Assembly: GCA_902471875.1 (NCBI GenBank)
Contig: CABRLN010000011.1
Coordinates: forward strand, 1-61,086
Direction: 5' to 3'
From: an uncultured Clostridium sp.
GTDB lineage: Bacteria; Bacillota; Clostridia; Oscillospirales; Acutalibacteraceae
Length of the DNA: 61,086 nucleotides
Below are positions 34,422 through 43,253 of this stretch, piece after piece. Below the pieces are notes generated by a model that was not told where the DNA came from, searched no databases, and was given only the letters and a program-made list of their open reading frames with translations. The first letter of the stretch is position 1. Each line of letters starts with the position of its first letter. A program made the translations under genes and the position numbers.

Positions 34422-35543
34422 ATGAATATTAATTTTATTGCACCCTGCTTACTTGGTGTTGAAGGAATAGTTGCACAGGAGCTAAAATATATGGGTGCCG
34501 AAAATGTAACTCCCGAAAATGGCAGAGTAAATTTTACAGGGGATTACAATATATTAGCAAGAGCTAATATTTGTTCAAGATATAGTGAAAGAATTTTAAT
34601 CACAATGGGTAAATTTACAGCTAAAACCTTTGAAGATCTTTTTCAAGGAGTTAAAGCATTGCCTTGGGAGAATTGGATTGGCAAAAAAGACAAATTTCCT
34701 GTAAAGGGCAGAAGTCTTAATTCACAGTTAAGCAGTATTCCGTCATGCCAAAAAATTATAAAAAAGGCAATAGTAGAAAGGCTAAAAACCAAGTACAAGG
34801 TTCAGTGGTTGGAAGAAACAGATGAGCTTTACCAAATTCAGTTTCTTATTATGAAAAATAATGTAAGTATTATGATTGATACATCAGGCAGCGGTTTGCA
34901 CAAACGCGGTTACCGTGCAATTTCTACAGAAGCTCCTATTAAAGAAACTTTGGCAGCAGTTATGGCAGATCTTTCTCGTGTTCACAGTAACCATATTGTT
35001 GTTGATCCTTTTAGCGGGTCAGGCACAATATTAATTGAAGCTGCCTTAAAAGCCATGAATATTGCACCGGGAAAATACAGAGATTTTTCAGCTAAACATT
35101 GGAGTTGTATTAACAATAGAATATGGAAAGAAGAAATTGAAAAGGCTATTTCAGAAGAAAAGCACGACTCATCGTTTGAAGCATATGGATATGATATAGA
35201 TGACAGTGCCATAAGCTTGGCACAAGAAAATGCGAAAAAAGCAGGCGTTGCTGACAAAATACACTTTATTAAAAGAAATATAAAGGATTTTTCTGAAAGC
35301 TTTGAGCGTTGCAGTATTATTACAAATCCTCCTTATGGTGAACGCTTGCTTGATATTGAACAAGCACAGTCATTATATAAAATAATGGGTGAAAAATTTA
35401 TTCAAAAAAATGGTTACAGCTATACAATTATAAGTCCTGACGAAGATTTTGAACAAATCTTTGGAAGAAAAGCCGACAAACGCAGAAAACTGTATAACGG
35501 TATGATAAAATGTCAGGTATATATGTACTTTAAAAATAAATAA
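34422..35543 (+). CDS. THUMP-domain class I RNA methyltransferase (YpsC/RlmL-like)
   Basis: A 373-residue SAM-dependent N-methyltransferase of the group that methylates guanosines in 23S rRNA or tRNA. An N-terminal THUMP domain (about 45-155) precedes the Rossmann domain, with VVDPFSGSGTILIEAALKA (motif I region), GYDIDDSAISLAQENAKKAG and the catalytic ITNPPYGERL (NPPY). Often mis-annotated as an N6-adenine DNA methylase because of NPPY; THUMP shows RNA is the substrate. AAAGGAA precedes the ATG. Followed by an ADP-ribosylglycohydrolase gene after 14 bases. Confidence 0.9.
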   Translation: MNINFIAPCLLGVEGIVAQELKYMGAENVTPENGRVNFTGDYNILARANICSRYSERILITMGKFTAKTFEDLFQGVKALPWENWIGKKDKFPVKGRSLNSQLSSIPSCQKIIKKAIVERLKTKYKVQWLEETDELYQIQFLIMKNNVSIMIDTSGSGLHKRGYRAISTEAPIKETLAAVMADLSRVHSNHIVVDPFSGSGTILIEAALKAMNIAPGKYRDFSAKHWSCINNRIWKEEIEKAISEEKHDSSFEAYGYDIDDSAISLAQENAKKAGVADKIHFIKRNIKDFSESFERCSIITNPPYGERLLDIEQAQSLYKIMGEKFIQKNGYSYTIISPDEDFEQIFGRKADKRRKLYNGMIKCQVYMYFKNK

Positions 35544-35557
35544 AAGTGGTGTAATTT

Positions 35558-36361
35558 ATGCTTGGTGCAATAATTGGAGATATTGTCGGCAGTCCTTATG
35601 AGCTTGACGAAAATGTTATAAAAACAACAGATTTCCCTTTATTTAAAGATGCCTCTGTTTTTACAGATGATACAGTTATGACTTTGGCTGTTGCTGAGGG
35701 AATGATGAACGGTTATAATAATCCTAAGAAAACTATTTTTGAAATTATAAATTCAATGCAAAAATGGGGTTTAAAATATCCTAATGCAGGTTACGGTTCA
35801 AGTTTTATTAACTGGTTGTATTCTAAAAATCCAAAACCCTATAACAGCTATGGTAATGGTGCAGCTATGAGAGTTTCATCTGTTGCTTGGTTGTATGACA
35901 CTTTAGAAGAGATAGAAAAATATGCTGAGCTTTCTGCAATAGTTTCACACAATCATGCTGAGGGTATAAAAGGTGCAAAGGCTGTTGCTTCTGCAATTTT
36001 TCTTGCAAGACAGGGTAGAAGAAAAAATGAAATTAAAAACTATATAACTTTAAATTACGGTTATAAGTTTAATAAAACTTGTGACGAAATCAGACCTTTT
36101 TATTGTCGTACAGAAACCTGTCAAGAAACAGTACCACAGGCAGTAACAGCTTTTTTGGACGGCAATAGCTTTGAAGAGGTTATAAGACTCGCCGTTTCAC
36201 TTGGAGGTGACAGTGATACTCTGGCTGCTATTGCAGGTAGCATTGCCGAAGCATATTATGGAATTCCGAATAATATCAAAAAACAGTCATATGAAAAACT
36301 TGACGATAACATAAATAAGTTGTTAGAGCGTTTTTATTCGTTCATTCAAAATAAAAAATAA
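35558..36361 (+). CDS. ADP-ribosylglycohydrolase family protein
   Basis: A 267-residue all-helical hydrolase of the DraG/ARH family, which removes ADP-ribose from proteins or small molecules with two Mg ions. Metal ligands are visible in FTDDTVMTLA (Thr-Asp-Asp-Thr near residue 37), SHNHAEGIKGAKA and SLGGDSDTLAAIAG. IIGDIVGSPYE opens the protein. No ADP-ribosyltransferase or nitrogenase gene is nearby, so it is not a DraG of nitrogen fixation nor an evident toxin-antitoxin partner. It probably shares a transcript with the methyltransferase gene. Confidence 0.9.
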   Translation: MLGAIIGDIVGSPYELDENVIKTTDFPLFKDASVFTDDTVMTLAVAEGMMNGYNNPKKTIFEIINSMQKWGLKYPNAGYGSSFINWLYSKNPKPYNSYGNGAAMRVSSVAWLYDTLEEIEKYAELSAIVSHNHAEGIKGAKAVASAIFLARQGRRKNEIKNYITLNYGYKFNKTCDEIRPFYCRTETCQETVPQAVTAFLDGNSFEEVIRLAVSLGGDSDTLAAIAGSIAEAYYGIPNNIKKQSYEKLDDNINKLLERFYSFIQNKK

Positions 36362-36411
36362 AGAAACAAAACCTAATCAATATTCAGTGTTGTCTGAATT
36401 ATTGCATTTTT

Positions 36412-36451
36412 ATTCCGCCCTTTTCATATTAGTTAAAGCGGCGGAATTTTT
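36412..36451 (+). terminator. terminator after the ADP-ribosylglycohydrolase gene
   Basis: ATTCCGCC (36412-36419) pairs with GGCGGAAT (36440-36447), followed by TTTTT; the loop is 20 bases. It isolates the groE operon. Confidence 0.75.
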
Positions 36452-36553
36452 ATATCTATTTTATGTGTAATTATTTTATATGTAATTGTTTTAATTAAAA
36501 AAGTATATCTATTATTTAATTTGTTAATATTTTATTAAACCTACATTTTATAC

Positions 36554-36582
36554 TTGATTTTTACCAAAAAAAGGTTTATTAT
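36554..36582 (+). promoter_or_regulatory. sigma-A promoter of groESL
   Basis: TTGATT (36554-36559), 17-bp spacer, TATTAT (36577-36582). The CIRCE operator begins at the -10, so HrcA binding would block RNA polymerase. Confidence 0.75.
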
Positions 36583-36619
36583 ATCTTTAGCACTCAAGAA
36601 TGATGAGTGCTAAAGATAT
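36581..36619 (+). promoter_or_regulatory. CIRCE operator (HrcA site) of groESL
   Basis: A perfect match to TTAGCACTC-N9-GAGTGCTAA (36587-36613). The palindrome continues six bases further on each side, giving perfect 15-bp arms (36581-36595 and 36605-36619). HrcA represses groE through this site and releases it on heat shock. No hrcA gene is in the window. Confidence 0.97.
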
Positions 36620-36646
36620 AAGATGATCCTTAGGAGGAATAATATT

Positions 36647-36931
36647 ATGACAATTAAACCATTGCTTGACAGAGTAGTTCTAAAAGCACAAGAAGCTGAA
36701 GAAACAACAAAAAGCGGTATTGTTCTTGCAACATCAGCACAAGAAAAGCCACAGTTTGCAAATGTTGTAGCTGTTGGTCCTGGCGGTGTTGTAGATGGCA
36801 AAGAGGTTACAATGTATGTAAACGTTGGTGACAAGGTTATTACAAACCAATATTCAGGCACAAATGTTAAGCTTGACGGTGAAGAATATACCATTGTTCG
36901 TCAGTCAGATATTTTGGCTGTTGTAGAATAA
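36647..36931 (+). CDS. groES: co-chaperonin GroES
   Basis: The 94-residue lid of the GroEL chamber. It has MTIKPLLDRVVLKAQEAEET, the mobile loop SGIVLATSAQEKPQ, VAVGPGG, and the C-terminal GEEYTIVRQSDILAVVE. The start is the ATG at 36647, 9 bases after TAGGAGG; an in-frame ATG at 36623 lies before that ribosome site. It is the first gene of the CIRCE-regulated operon, with 32 bases to groEL. Confidence 0.98.
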   Translation: MTIKPLLDRVVLKAQEAEETTKSGIVLATSAQEKPQFANVVAVGPGGVVDGKEVTMYVNVGDKVITNQYSGTNVKLDGEEYTIVRQSDILAVVE

Positions 36932-36963
36932 TAATAAATATTGTTTTTAGGAGGAAATAAATT

Positions 36964-38589
36964 ATGGCAAAGCAAATAGCTTACGGTGAAGATGCTAGAA
37001 AGGCATTAATGAATGGTATTAACCAGTTAGCTGATACAGTTAAAATTACACTTGGTCCTAAGGGCAGAAATGTAGTTTTGGACAAAAAGTTTGGTGCACC
37101 GCTAATTACAAACGATGGTGTAACAATTGCAAAAGAAATTGAGCTTGAAGATCCTTTTGAGAATATGGGTGCACAACTTGTAAAAGAAGTATCAGTAAAA
37201 ACAAATGATATTGCCGGTGACGGTACAACAACAGCTACACTTTTAACACAGGCTCTTATTCGTGAGGGTATGAAGAATGTGGCTTCAGGTGCAAATCCTA
37301 TGATACTTAAAAAGGGTATTCAAAAGGCTACTGATATTGCTGTAAAAACTATTGTTGAAAATTCAAAGCAAATCAGTGGTTCAGAAGATATTGCAAGTAT
37401 TGGCGGCAACTCAGCAGCAGACCCTACAATTGGTAAGCTTATTGCAGAAGCTATGGAAAAGGTTACTACAGATGGTGTTATTACTGTTGAAGAATCAAAA
37501 ACAGCAGAAACATATTCTGAGGTTGTTGAGGGTATGATGTTTGACCGTGGTTACATTGCACCATATATGGCAACAGATTCTGAAAAAATGGTTGCAGAAC
37601 TTGATGACGCACTAATTCTTATAACTGATAAGAAGATTTCAAATATTCAAGAGATTTTGCCTTTGCTAGAGGAAATTGTTAAGGGTGGAAGAAAGCTCCT
37701 TATTATTGCAGAGGATATTGAAGGTGAAGCTCTTACAACTCTTGTACTTAACAAGCTGCGTGGTACATTCACCTGTGTTGGTGTAAAAGCACCTGGTTTT
37801 GGTGACAGAAGAAAAGAAATGTTGCAGGATATTGCTATTCTTACAGGTGGTCAGGTAATTTCTTCTGACCTTGGTTTAGAATTAAAGGATACAACTATTG
37901 ACCAGCTTGGTCGTGCAAGACAGGTTAAGGTTGACAAGGAAAATACAATCATTGTTGACGGTGCTGGTGATTCTGACGCTATTAAAGCAAGAGTTAATAA
38001 CATCAGAACTCAAATTGACCAAACAACTTCTGATTTTGACCGTGAAAAACTAATGGAGCGTTTGGCTAAGCTTTCAGGTGGTGTTGCAGTAATTAAGGTT
38101 GGTGCAGCAACAGAAATTGAAATGAAAGAGAAGAAGCTGAGAATTGAAGATGCACTTGCTGCTACAAAGGCTGCTGTAGAAGAAGGCATAGTAGCAGGTG
38201 GTGGCACAGCATTAATGAATGCTATTCCTGCTGTAGAAGCTGCTATTTCAGAGGCAGAGGGTGACGAAAAAACAGGTATGACAATAGTACTAAAAGCACT
38301 TGAAGAGCCTATTCGCCAAATTGCTGCTAATGCAGGATTAGAGGGTTCTGTAATTGTAGAAAAAATTAAAGAGGCAAATAAGGTTGGTTACGGCTTTAAT
38401 GCTCTTACAGAGGAATATGTAGATATGCTTTCTGCCGGTATTATTGATCCTACAAAGGTTACCCGTTCAGCACTTCAAAATGCTGCATCAGTTGCATCAA
38501 TGGTTCTTACAACAGAGTCATTGGTTACTGACATTAAAGAGCCTGCTGCTCCTGCAGCACCTGCTCCTGATATGGGCGGTATGTATTAA
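36964..38589 (+). CDS. groEL: chaperonin GroEL
   Basis: The 541-residue ATP-dependent chaperonin. It has AKQIAYGEDARKALMNGINQ, LGPKGRNVVLDKKFG, the ATP motif GDGTTTATLLTQALI, and the substrate-binding apical domain, and ends with the methionine-containing GGMY tail. Full length. AGGAGG precedes the ATG. It ends in a strong terminator, so groES-groEL is a closed two-gene operon under HrcA. Confidence 0.99.
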   Translation: MAKQIAYGEDARKALMNGINQLADTVKITLGPKGRNVVLDKKFGAPLITNDGVTIAKEIELEDPFENMGAQLVKEVSVKTNDIAGDGTTTATLLTQALIREGMKNVASGANPMILKKGIQKATDIAVKTIVENSKQISGSEDIASIGGNSAADPTIGKLIAEAMEKVTTDGVITVEESKTAETYSEVVEGMMFDRGYIAPYMATDSEKMVAELDDALILITDKKISNIQEILPLLEEIVKGGRKLLIIAEDIEGEALTTLVLNKLRGTFTCVGVKAPGFGDRRKEMLQDIAILTGGQVISSDLGLELKDTTIDQLGRARQVKVDKENTIIVDGAGDSDAIKARVNNIRTQIDQTTSDFDREKLMERLAKLSGGVAVIKVGAATEIEMKEKKLRIEDALAATKAAVEEGIVAGGGTALMNAIPAVEAAISEAEGDEKTGMTIVLKALEEPIRQIAANAGLEGSVIVEKIKEANKVGYGFNALTEEYVDMLSAGIIDPTKVTRSALQNAASVASMVLTTESLVTDIKEPAAPAAPAPDMGGMY

Positions 38590-38626
38590 TATATAATATT
38601 CCAAGCAAAAAGATTAAAAAACTTAA

Positions 38627-38656
38627 GGCGACAGCATAAAAAGCTGTTGCCTTTTT
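38627..38656 (+). terminator. terminator of groESL
   Basis: GGCGACAGC (38627-38635) pairs with GCTGTTGCC (38643-38651, one G-U), followed by TTTTT. Confidence 0.88.
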
Positions 38657-38701
38657 GTTGTTTAAGTTTTTCATATTAACTTATCTAATCACAAACAAAA
38701 A

Positions 38702-38730
38702 GAGCAGAAACTTAGATTGTAGCTCTGCTC
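38702..38730 (-). terminator. terminator of the LCP gene
   Basis: GAGCAGA (38702-38708) pairs with TCTGCTC (38724-38730); on the minus strand the stem is followed by TTTTTGTTTG. Close to the stop of the LCP gene. Confidence 0.7.
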
Positions 38731-38738
38731 AAAAATGT

Positions 38739-39935
38739 TTAATCTATTTTTGTATAATATGTGTCAAGAATAATTTTGAAGAATTCGTCAGTGTCAACAT
38801 AATATTCAGCATATTCTTTTCCCATGACTGTTTTACCCGGAATTTTAATAAAATTATCGTCAGATGAAAAACCATTTGTTAAAAATACACTAGATAAATA
38901 TGTTATTTTGGACATATCAATATCAGTTCTGGTATATTCAGAAATACTGTTATACATATTAATGGGCGTCATAGGGTCTTTTTTTGTTAATGTTATTGTT
39001 TGGCTGATAAAGGAATCTAAATAACTTTTTTGTCGTTCCATTCTAAGGTTATTTTGATTTTCGTCACCTGTTACATCTCTTCTTCTAACATAGGTAACAG
39101 CCTGCTCACCTGTAAGTGTAATATTTGCACCTTTGACTAATGCAGGGTCATATTTGGTCAAATCTTCAATTACAGTAACGTTTACTCCGCCAACAGCATT
39201 ATTTAAAATTGGAATTACATCAAGGTCAACCGACATATATGCATTAACGGGAATACCAAAAAACAGTCGTGAAACAGAGCGCTTTAAATTTTCATTACTT
39301 GTTTCATTTCCGTCACCATATGCATGTGCCAAGCAAATTTGCATTCTTTTAGTACCTGTAAAGTTTCCCAGTGAGTCACACATATTAACATCAACCATAC
39401 TGTCTCTTGATATACTCATTAATTTGTATTTTCCTGTTTCTGTATTAAGTGCCATAACAAATATTGAGTCGGCTTGTCCAGCCGTGCCAAATACCCCGTC
39501 AATATGCTGATCACTGGTTTTATCAATACCTGCAAAAAGTATGGTAGTTACTTTGTTATTATATTTATACTTATGATCATTATAAATTATATAATCATCT
39601 TCTGTTTCTACATTATTTGGAACTTGAATTTGTGCAGCAACATCTTTATTATTGTCAACCATACTATTTTTGCCTGCTATCAGTAAAACACCAAGTGTAA
39701 CGGCTAAGATAACCAAAAGCGAAATTATGATTATACCCAAAGTTACAAAAAATTTGAATACCTTTCCTCTTTTTTTCTTGTTTTTTTTATCCTGTTTTTT
39801 TGTATATCGGGCAACAGGTATGTTTTTATCGTTTTTGTCTATTGAAAATTCAACCTTTTTTCTGTGTGGTGAGGTATGATGTTCATTCTGCTTATGATGG
39901 TTATTGCTTTCATTGTTATTGTTTTGCCGGTTCAT
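38739..39935 (-). CDS. LytR-CpsA-Psr (LCP) family phosphotransferase
   Basis: LCP enzymes move polyprenyl-phosphate-linked glycopolymers (teichoic acids, capsule) onto peptidoglycan. The 398-residue protein has a His/Asn-rich, basic cytoplasmic head (1-55), one transmembrane helix (about 58-80) and the extracellular LCP domain. Recognisable parts are TTILFAGIDK, ADSIFVMALNTETGKYKLMS, SISRDSMVDV, the helix LAHAYGDGNE, GGVNVTVIEDLT and EQAVTYVRRRDVTGDENQN, with the catalytic arginines. It overlaps the sortase gene by 20 bases, so the two are translationally linked. The AGGAG ribosome site is rather far (12 bases) from the ATG. Confidence 0.92.
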   Translation of the reverse strand: MNRQNNNNESNNHHKQNEHHTSPHRKKVEFSIDKNDKNIPVARYTKKQDKKNKKKRGKVFKFFVTLGIIIISLLVILAVTLGVLLIAGKNSMVDNNKDVAAQIQVPNNVETEDDYIIYNDHKYKYNNKVTTILFAGIDKTSDQHIDGVFGTAGQADSIFVMALNTETGKYKLMSISRDSMVDVNMCDSLGNFTGTKRMQICLAHAYGDGNETSNENLKRSVSRLFFGIPVNAYMSVDLDVIPILNNAVGGVNVTVIEDLTKYDPALVKGANITLTGEQAVTYVRRRDVTGDENQNNLRMERQKSYLDSFISQTITLTKKDPMTPINMYNSISEYTRTDIDMSKITYLSSVFLTNGFSSDDNFIKIPGKTVMGKEYAEYYVDTDEFFKIILDTYYTKID

Positions 39936-40752
39936 CTTTTATCAATACTCCTTGTACAAGATATCTCGAGGTTTCTATATCACCAAGACAAGTGCTTAGG
40001 GTAATAATTTTATCATCTGTTGTAACATTTAAATCACGTGTATTATACATCATAGAAGATGTTGGGTTTTGTGCATAATTCAAGTACTCTTGAAATACCT
40101 CTTTGTTGGTAAAGTCAAAAGAATACAACAAGTGTCTGTCATCATATTCATATGCAGAAAAAATTTGGTAGGTTAGTGTTTTATCAGGAAGATAAACATA
40201 AATATACTGATTTTGATCAAAAAAATCCTTATCTCTAAAATTGTGTAAAGCTCTGAACATTGTACCATTTTGCATATTATGTCCGTATAGAACCGTGTTG
40301 GGATCAGTAAAATCCTTACTATTTAGTTTTTCTGTGTATATACATCCTGCAAAAGCACTTTCTTTATACATATTATGATTTAAATAATATGTATCATCTT
40401 CACCGGGATATTGAGCAATAGGATAATCTATTGCTGTATTTGGAATTTTAATCCAGGCGTATAAGTCTGTATTTATTTCCCAAAGGGCAGAAAAATTTAT
40501 TCCTCCGTTAACTGTATCATGTACTTCAGAAGGAGCAACATTATCAGGAGGAGCATCGGGAGTGTCACCGTCAGACGGTAATTCGGTACTTTTTTCAGAA
40601 GTGCCTGATTCAGTAGGCTTAATTTTGTTGTATTCCTGACCACTGGAGTATAAACTGAACATATACCAGCATACATATCCTAAGGCACATATAATTAATA
40701 TAATGGATAAAATTAATATTATTTTCCAAACAGTTTTTTTCTTGTCTTTCAT
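39916..40752 (-). CDS. srtB: class B sortase
   Basis: A membrane-anchored transpeptidase that links secreted proteins to the cell wall. The 278-residue protein has an N-terminal signal anchor (8-30), a Ser/Pro/Glu/Asp-rich linker (40-80) and the sortase barrel. Catalytic residues are His158 in LYGHNMQNGTMF, Cys255 in TLSTC and Arg263 in TSRYLVQGV. The long segment between beta strands 6 and 7 with the extra helix fits class B. The neighbouring gene at 40880-41131 encodes a peptide ending in SPKTG; C. difficile SrtB is known to use (S/P)PXTG signals, which makes this the likely substrate. It overlaps the LCP gene by 20 bases. Confidence 0.92.
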   Translation of the reverse strand: MKDKKKTVWKIILILSIILIICALGYVCWYMFSLYSSGQEYNKIKPTESGTSEKSTELPSDGDTPDAPPDNVAPSEVHDTVNGGINFSALWEINTDLYAWIKIPNTAIDYPIAQYPGEDDTYYLNHNMYKESAFAGCIYTEKLNSKDFTDPNTVLYGHNMQNGTMFRALHNFRDKDFFDQNQYIYVYLPDKTLTYQIFSAYEYDDRHLLYSFDFTNKEVFQEYLNYAQNPTSSMMYNTRDLNVTTDDKIITLSTCLGDIETSRYLVQGVLIKDEPAKQ

Positions 40753-40837
40753 AGTTAATTATTCCACCTTAATTGCGAATATCGTAAATTATATGAATTC
40801 TAATAAACAATAATTTGTTTAGTCTTTAATAATAAAC

Positions 40838-40865
40838 AAAAACCACGCTCAGCGGCGTGGTTTTT
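40838..40865 (-). terminator. terminator between the SPKTG peptide gene and srtB
   Basis: AAAAACCACGC (40838-40848) pairs with GCGTGGTTTTT (40855-40865) around a 6-base loop. T-runs lie on both strands; as a terminator of the minus-strand peptide gene it may allow partial read-through into srtB. Confidence 0.8.
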
Positions 40866-40879
40866 ATTTATTTGCAAAA

Positions 40880-41131
40880 TTATTTGCAAAGCTTTTTCTT
40901 AGCTACAGTTGCTACACCACCGCAAGCAAGAACTGCAAATGCAGCAAAAATAGCATATGAACTTGAAACACCTGTCTTTGGTGAAGTTACGTTAGATCCA
41001 TTTGAACCTTGAGTAGCAGATGTAGGATTTTCAGTAGGTTTCAAACTAGGACTATCAACTGCAGAAGCTGATATAGCACTGAAAGCTATAATCATAACTG
41101 CCGACATCACAACAAATAACCTTTTCATCAT
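40880..41131 (-). CDS. small secreted peptide with an SPKTG sortase signal
   Basis: An 83-residue protein. The signal peptide is residues 1-24 (ending SAISASA). A Ser/Thr/Asn/Pro-rich mature segment of only about 29 residues follows, with no aromatic residue. Then come the sorting signal SPKTG (50-54), a hydrophobic stretch (59-76) and a basic tail KKKLCK. This is a complete cell-wall sorting architecture around almost no protein. GGAGG precedes the tandem ATG pair. Its own strong promoter (41220-41248) and a terminator suggest high expression. It is the probable substrate of the adjacent class B sortase; function is unknown. Confidence 0.82.
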   Translation of the reverse strand: MMKRLFVVMSAVMIIAFSAISASAVDSPSLKPTENPTSATQGSNGSNVTSPKTGVSSSYAIFAAFAVLACGGVATVAKKKLCK

Positions 41132-41219
41132 TAATTTACCTCCTGTGTAAACTGTTCATAGTTATTATCATCAATTATGTAAAGATAAATATCTAATCAA
41201 TGATATATTCTTATTTAAG

Positions 41220-41248
41220 ATTATATCATTTAGCAAATAGTTTGTAAA
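41220..41248 (-). promoter_or_regulatory. sigma-A promoter of the SPKTG peptide gene
   Basis: On the minus strand TTTACA, 17 bp, TATAAT (complement at 41243-41248 and 41220-41225). It gives a leader of about 80 nt before the ATG. Confidence 0.65.
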
Positions 41249-41357
41249 TACTATCATATGAATTATTTTTGGAAAGTTTATGCTTCTTTGTTATGACTGT
41301 TTTTTGGTACAATTATATTAATATAGAAATATAAAAACAACAAATGTTTTTACACAC

Positions 41358-41386
41358 TTGAACTTTAATATAATTTAGTGTACAAT
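41358..41386 (+). promoter_or_regulatory. promoter of the GT-C-like membrane protein gene
   Basis: TTGAAC (41358-41363), 17-bp spacer, TACAAT (41381-41386), about 40 bases before the ATG. Confidence 0.55.
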
Positions 41387-41424
41387 AATTTTGTTTAAAA
41401 TGCTTTTAGTTTGGAGAATGTAAA

Positions 41425-43245
41425 ATGGTCATTGAAAAAAATCATGATATTGCAATTGGTGTTGCAATTAAAGAGGCTGTTTCAAAATTCTGTTCTATTG
41501 TTAAGGGAACGTACATACAAATAGAAAATATTCCGGGGAAAATACCAGAGATAATTTCATTGTTGCTCTATGTTTGCACAAAATTGTTTATTTCACACTT
41601 TCACGAGCCTTGGTTTGATGAAGCAGTTGCCTGGATGATTGCTCGCTCTTCCTCTTTAGAAAAAATAATATTTGAAATTCCTCACTATGAAGGACATCCG
41701 CAACTTTGGCACTTAATTTTATTACCTTTTGCCAAATTGGGTGCCCCCTACGAAATAAGTCTTATTTTAATAAATCTTATATTTACCACAGTTGCAGTGG
41801 CTTTACTGTTGTTTAAATCACCTTTTCCAAGAATTGTTAAGCTTATTATACCTTTTACATATTTTTTCTTTTACCAATATGGTGTTATTACAAGACCCTA
41901 CTGTGTAATGATATTTGCATTTATATTGTTGGCAATAACCCATAAAAATCGAAATGAAAAACCTGGCAGATATATTCTTGTGCATATGTTATTGTGCTCT
42001 ACTTCTGCCTATGGTATTATATTTAGCGGAGGTATAGCGCTTTCGTGGCTTTGGGAAATTTGCAACAAAAAACATATTTTTGTTTTTCTCAAGAATTTTG
42101 TAAAGGATAAACGCTGTTGGTGGCTTACTTTACTTTTGGCTTATGCTATTTTTCTTATTATGTCTATAATGCCGTATGATGATACTTGGGCTATAAACAA
42201 CATAGTATTGTCAGAAAGTAATACCAATAATATAACAGCAAGGTTAATTTATGCTTTTTTGGTATTACCGGCTGATTCAATATGTACAAATGTATTTAAT
42301 TTTGATACCTGTTTAAGTTTGGCATCCTTTGGCAATACTGACTTATGTTATGCATGTATATTTACTGCAATAATTGTTATAAGTATATTATGGATTGGTA
42401 TTCCAAGAAAAGCGGCAAAGTTTTTTTTCATTCCATACATAATTTTCGGGATATTTATATCAACGGTATATTTTTCTATGCATCACATAGGAATATTTTT
42501 ATTTTTCATGCTCTTTTGGTTATGGATTGCTTTGGATATAAAGATTTCTAAAAAGAAACAATGCAAACCCATAAAAAGTAAAGCTATAGCTGATTTTTCT
42601 AAAATTATAAAAGATCAGTGTCCATGGATTTTTTCATTATTAAAATGTGTTACTATTTGCACTGTAAGCTATATGCTAATAGTTTCTGTTTACTGGAGTA
42701 TTGCAGCTGGATATAATGAAATAAAATTCGTATATTCAAGCGGCAGAAATGAGGCAGAATTTATAAAAGAAAATAACATTGAGCAATATAATATTTTAGC
42801 GTCATGGTATTTTACTTATGATGATAATCACAATATAAATACAGAAGATATGAATACAAGCATGATAACAAGTGCTTATACAATTTTACCGTATTTTGAT
42901 AATAATATTTTTTATAATGTTGCAGATGGTACAGACAAAAACAATTATCCTTCTCATAAATCAACTACACAAGCTGAAGATAGAATAAATATTGAAAATT
43001 GGAAAAAGTGTGGTTACCCTGATATAATTGTGAATGGAGTTCCTTTAGAATTAATGTTTGATGAAGATGAATTGTCTATAGATTCCTATACCGCAATTTT
43101 TAGAGGATACACCAGCCGTATTTGGAAGAATGACACGCCGCAATGTTATACTTCATATATATTCATGCGAAACGATTTGTATGATGAAAACACAGTTCAA
43201 AAACAGTTAGATGATTTTAGTGTTTTAGAAGCTATGTGTAAATAA
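41425..43245 (+). CDS. GT-C-like polytopic membrane glycosyltransferase (putative)
   Basis: A 606-residue membrane protein with about 10-11 helices and a C-terminal extracytoplasmic domain (from about 435). Just after the first helix it has HEPWFDEAVAWMIARS (Asp65-Glu66), the acidic loop-1 motif of GT-C transferases that use polyprenyl-phosphate sugars, followed by YEGHPQLWHLILLP, a pattern seen in many uncharacterised bacterial GT-C proteins. Donor and acceptor are unknown; modification of a wall or membrane polymer would fit. It is a single-gene unit: own promoter, weak GGAG ribosome site, and a terminator at 43254-43293. Confidence 0.7.
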   Translation: MVIEKNHDIAIGVAIKEAVSKFCSIVKGTYIQIENIPGKIPEIISLLLYVCTKLFISHFHEPWFDEAVAWMIARSSSLEKIIFEIPHYEGHPQLWHLILLPFAKLGAPYEISLILINLIFTTVAVALLLFKSPFPRIVKLIIPFTYFFFYQYGVITRPYCVMIFAFILLAITHKNRNEKPGRYILVHMLLCSTSAYGIIFSGGIALSWLWEICNKKHIFVFLKNFVKDKRCWWLTLLLAYAIFLIMSIMPYDDTWAINNIVLSESNTNNITARLIYAFLVLPADSICTNVFNFDTCLSLASFGNTDLCYACIFTAIIVISILWIGIPRKAAKFFFIPYIIFGIFISTVYFSMHHIGIFLFFMLFWLWIALDIKISKKKQCKPIKSKAIADFSKIIKDQCPWIFSLLKCVTICTVSYMLIVSVYWSIAAGYNEIKFVYSSGRNEAEFIKENNIEQYNILASWYFTYDDNHNINTEDMNTSMITSAYTILPYFDNNIFYNVADGTDKNNYPSHKSTTQAEDRINIENWKKCGYPDIIVNGVPLELMFDEDELSIDSYTAIFRGYTSRIWKNDTPQCYTSYIFMRNDLYDENTVQKQLDDFSVLEAMCK

Positions 43246-43253
43246 GAATTAAG

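Noticed and set aside
34422..35543. DNA adenine methylase / restriction-modification gene
   Set aside because: NPPY alone suggested it, but the N-terminal THUMP domain and lack of a restriction partner point to an RNA methyltransferase.
35558..36361. ADP-ribosylation toxin-antitoxin or DraG nitrogenase regulation
   Set aside because: No transferase, toxin or nif gene is nearby; neighbours are an rRNA methyltransferase and groESL.
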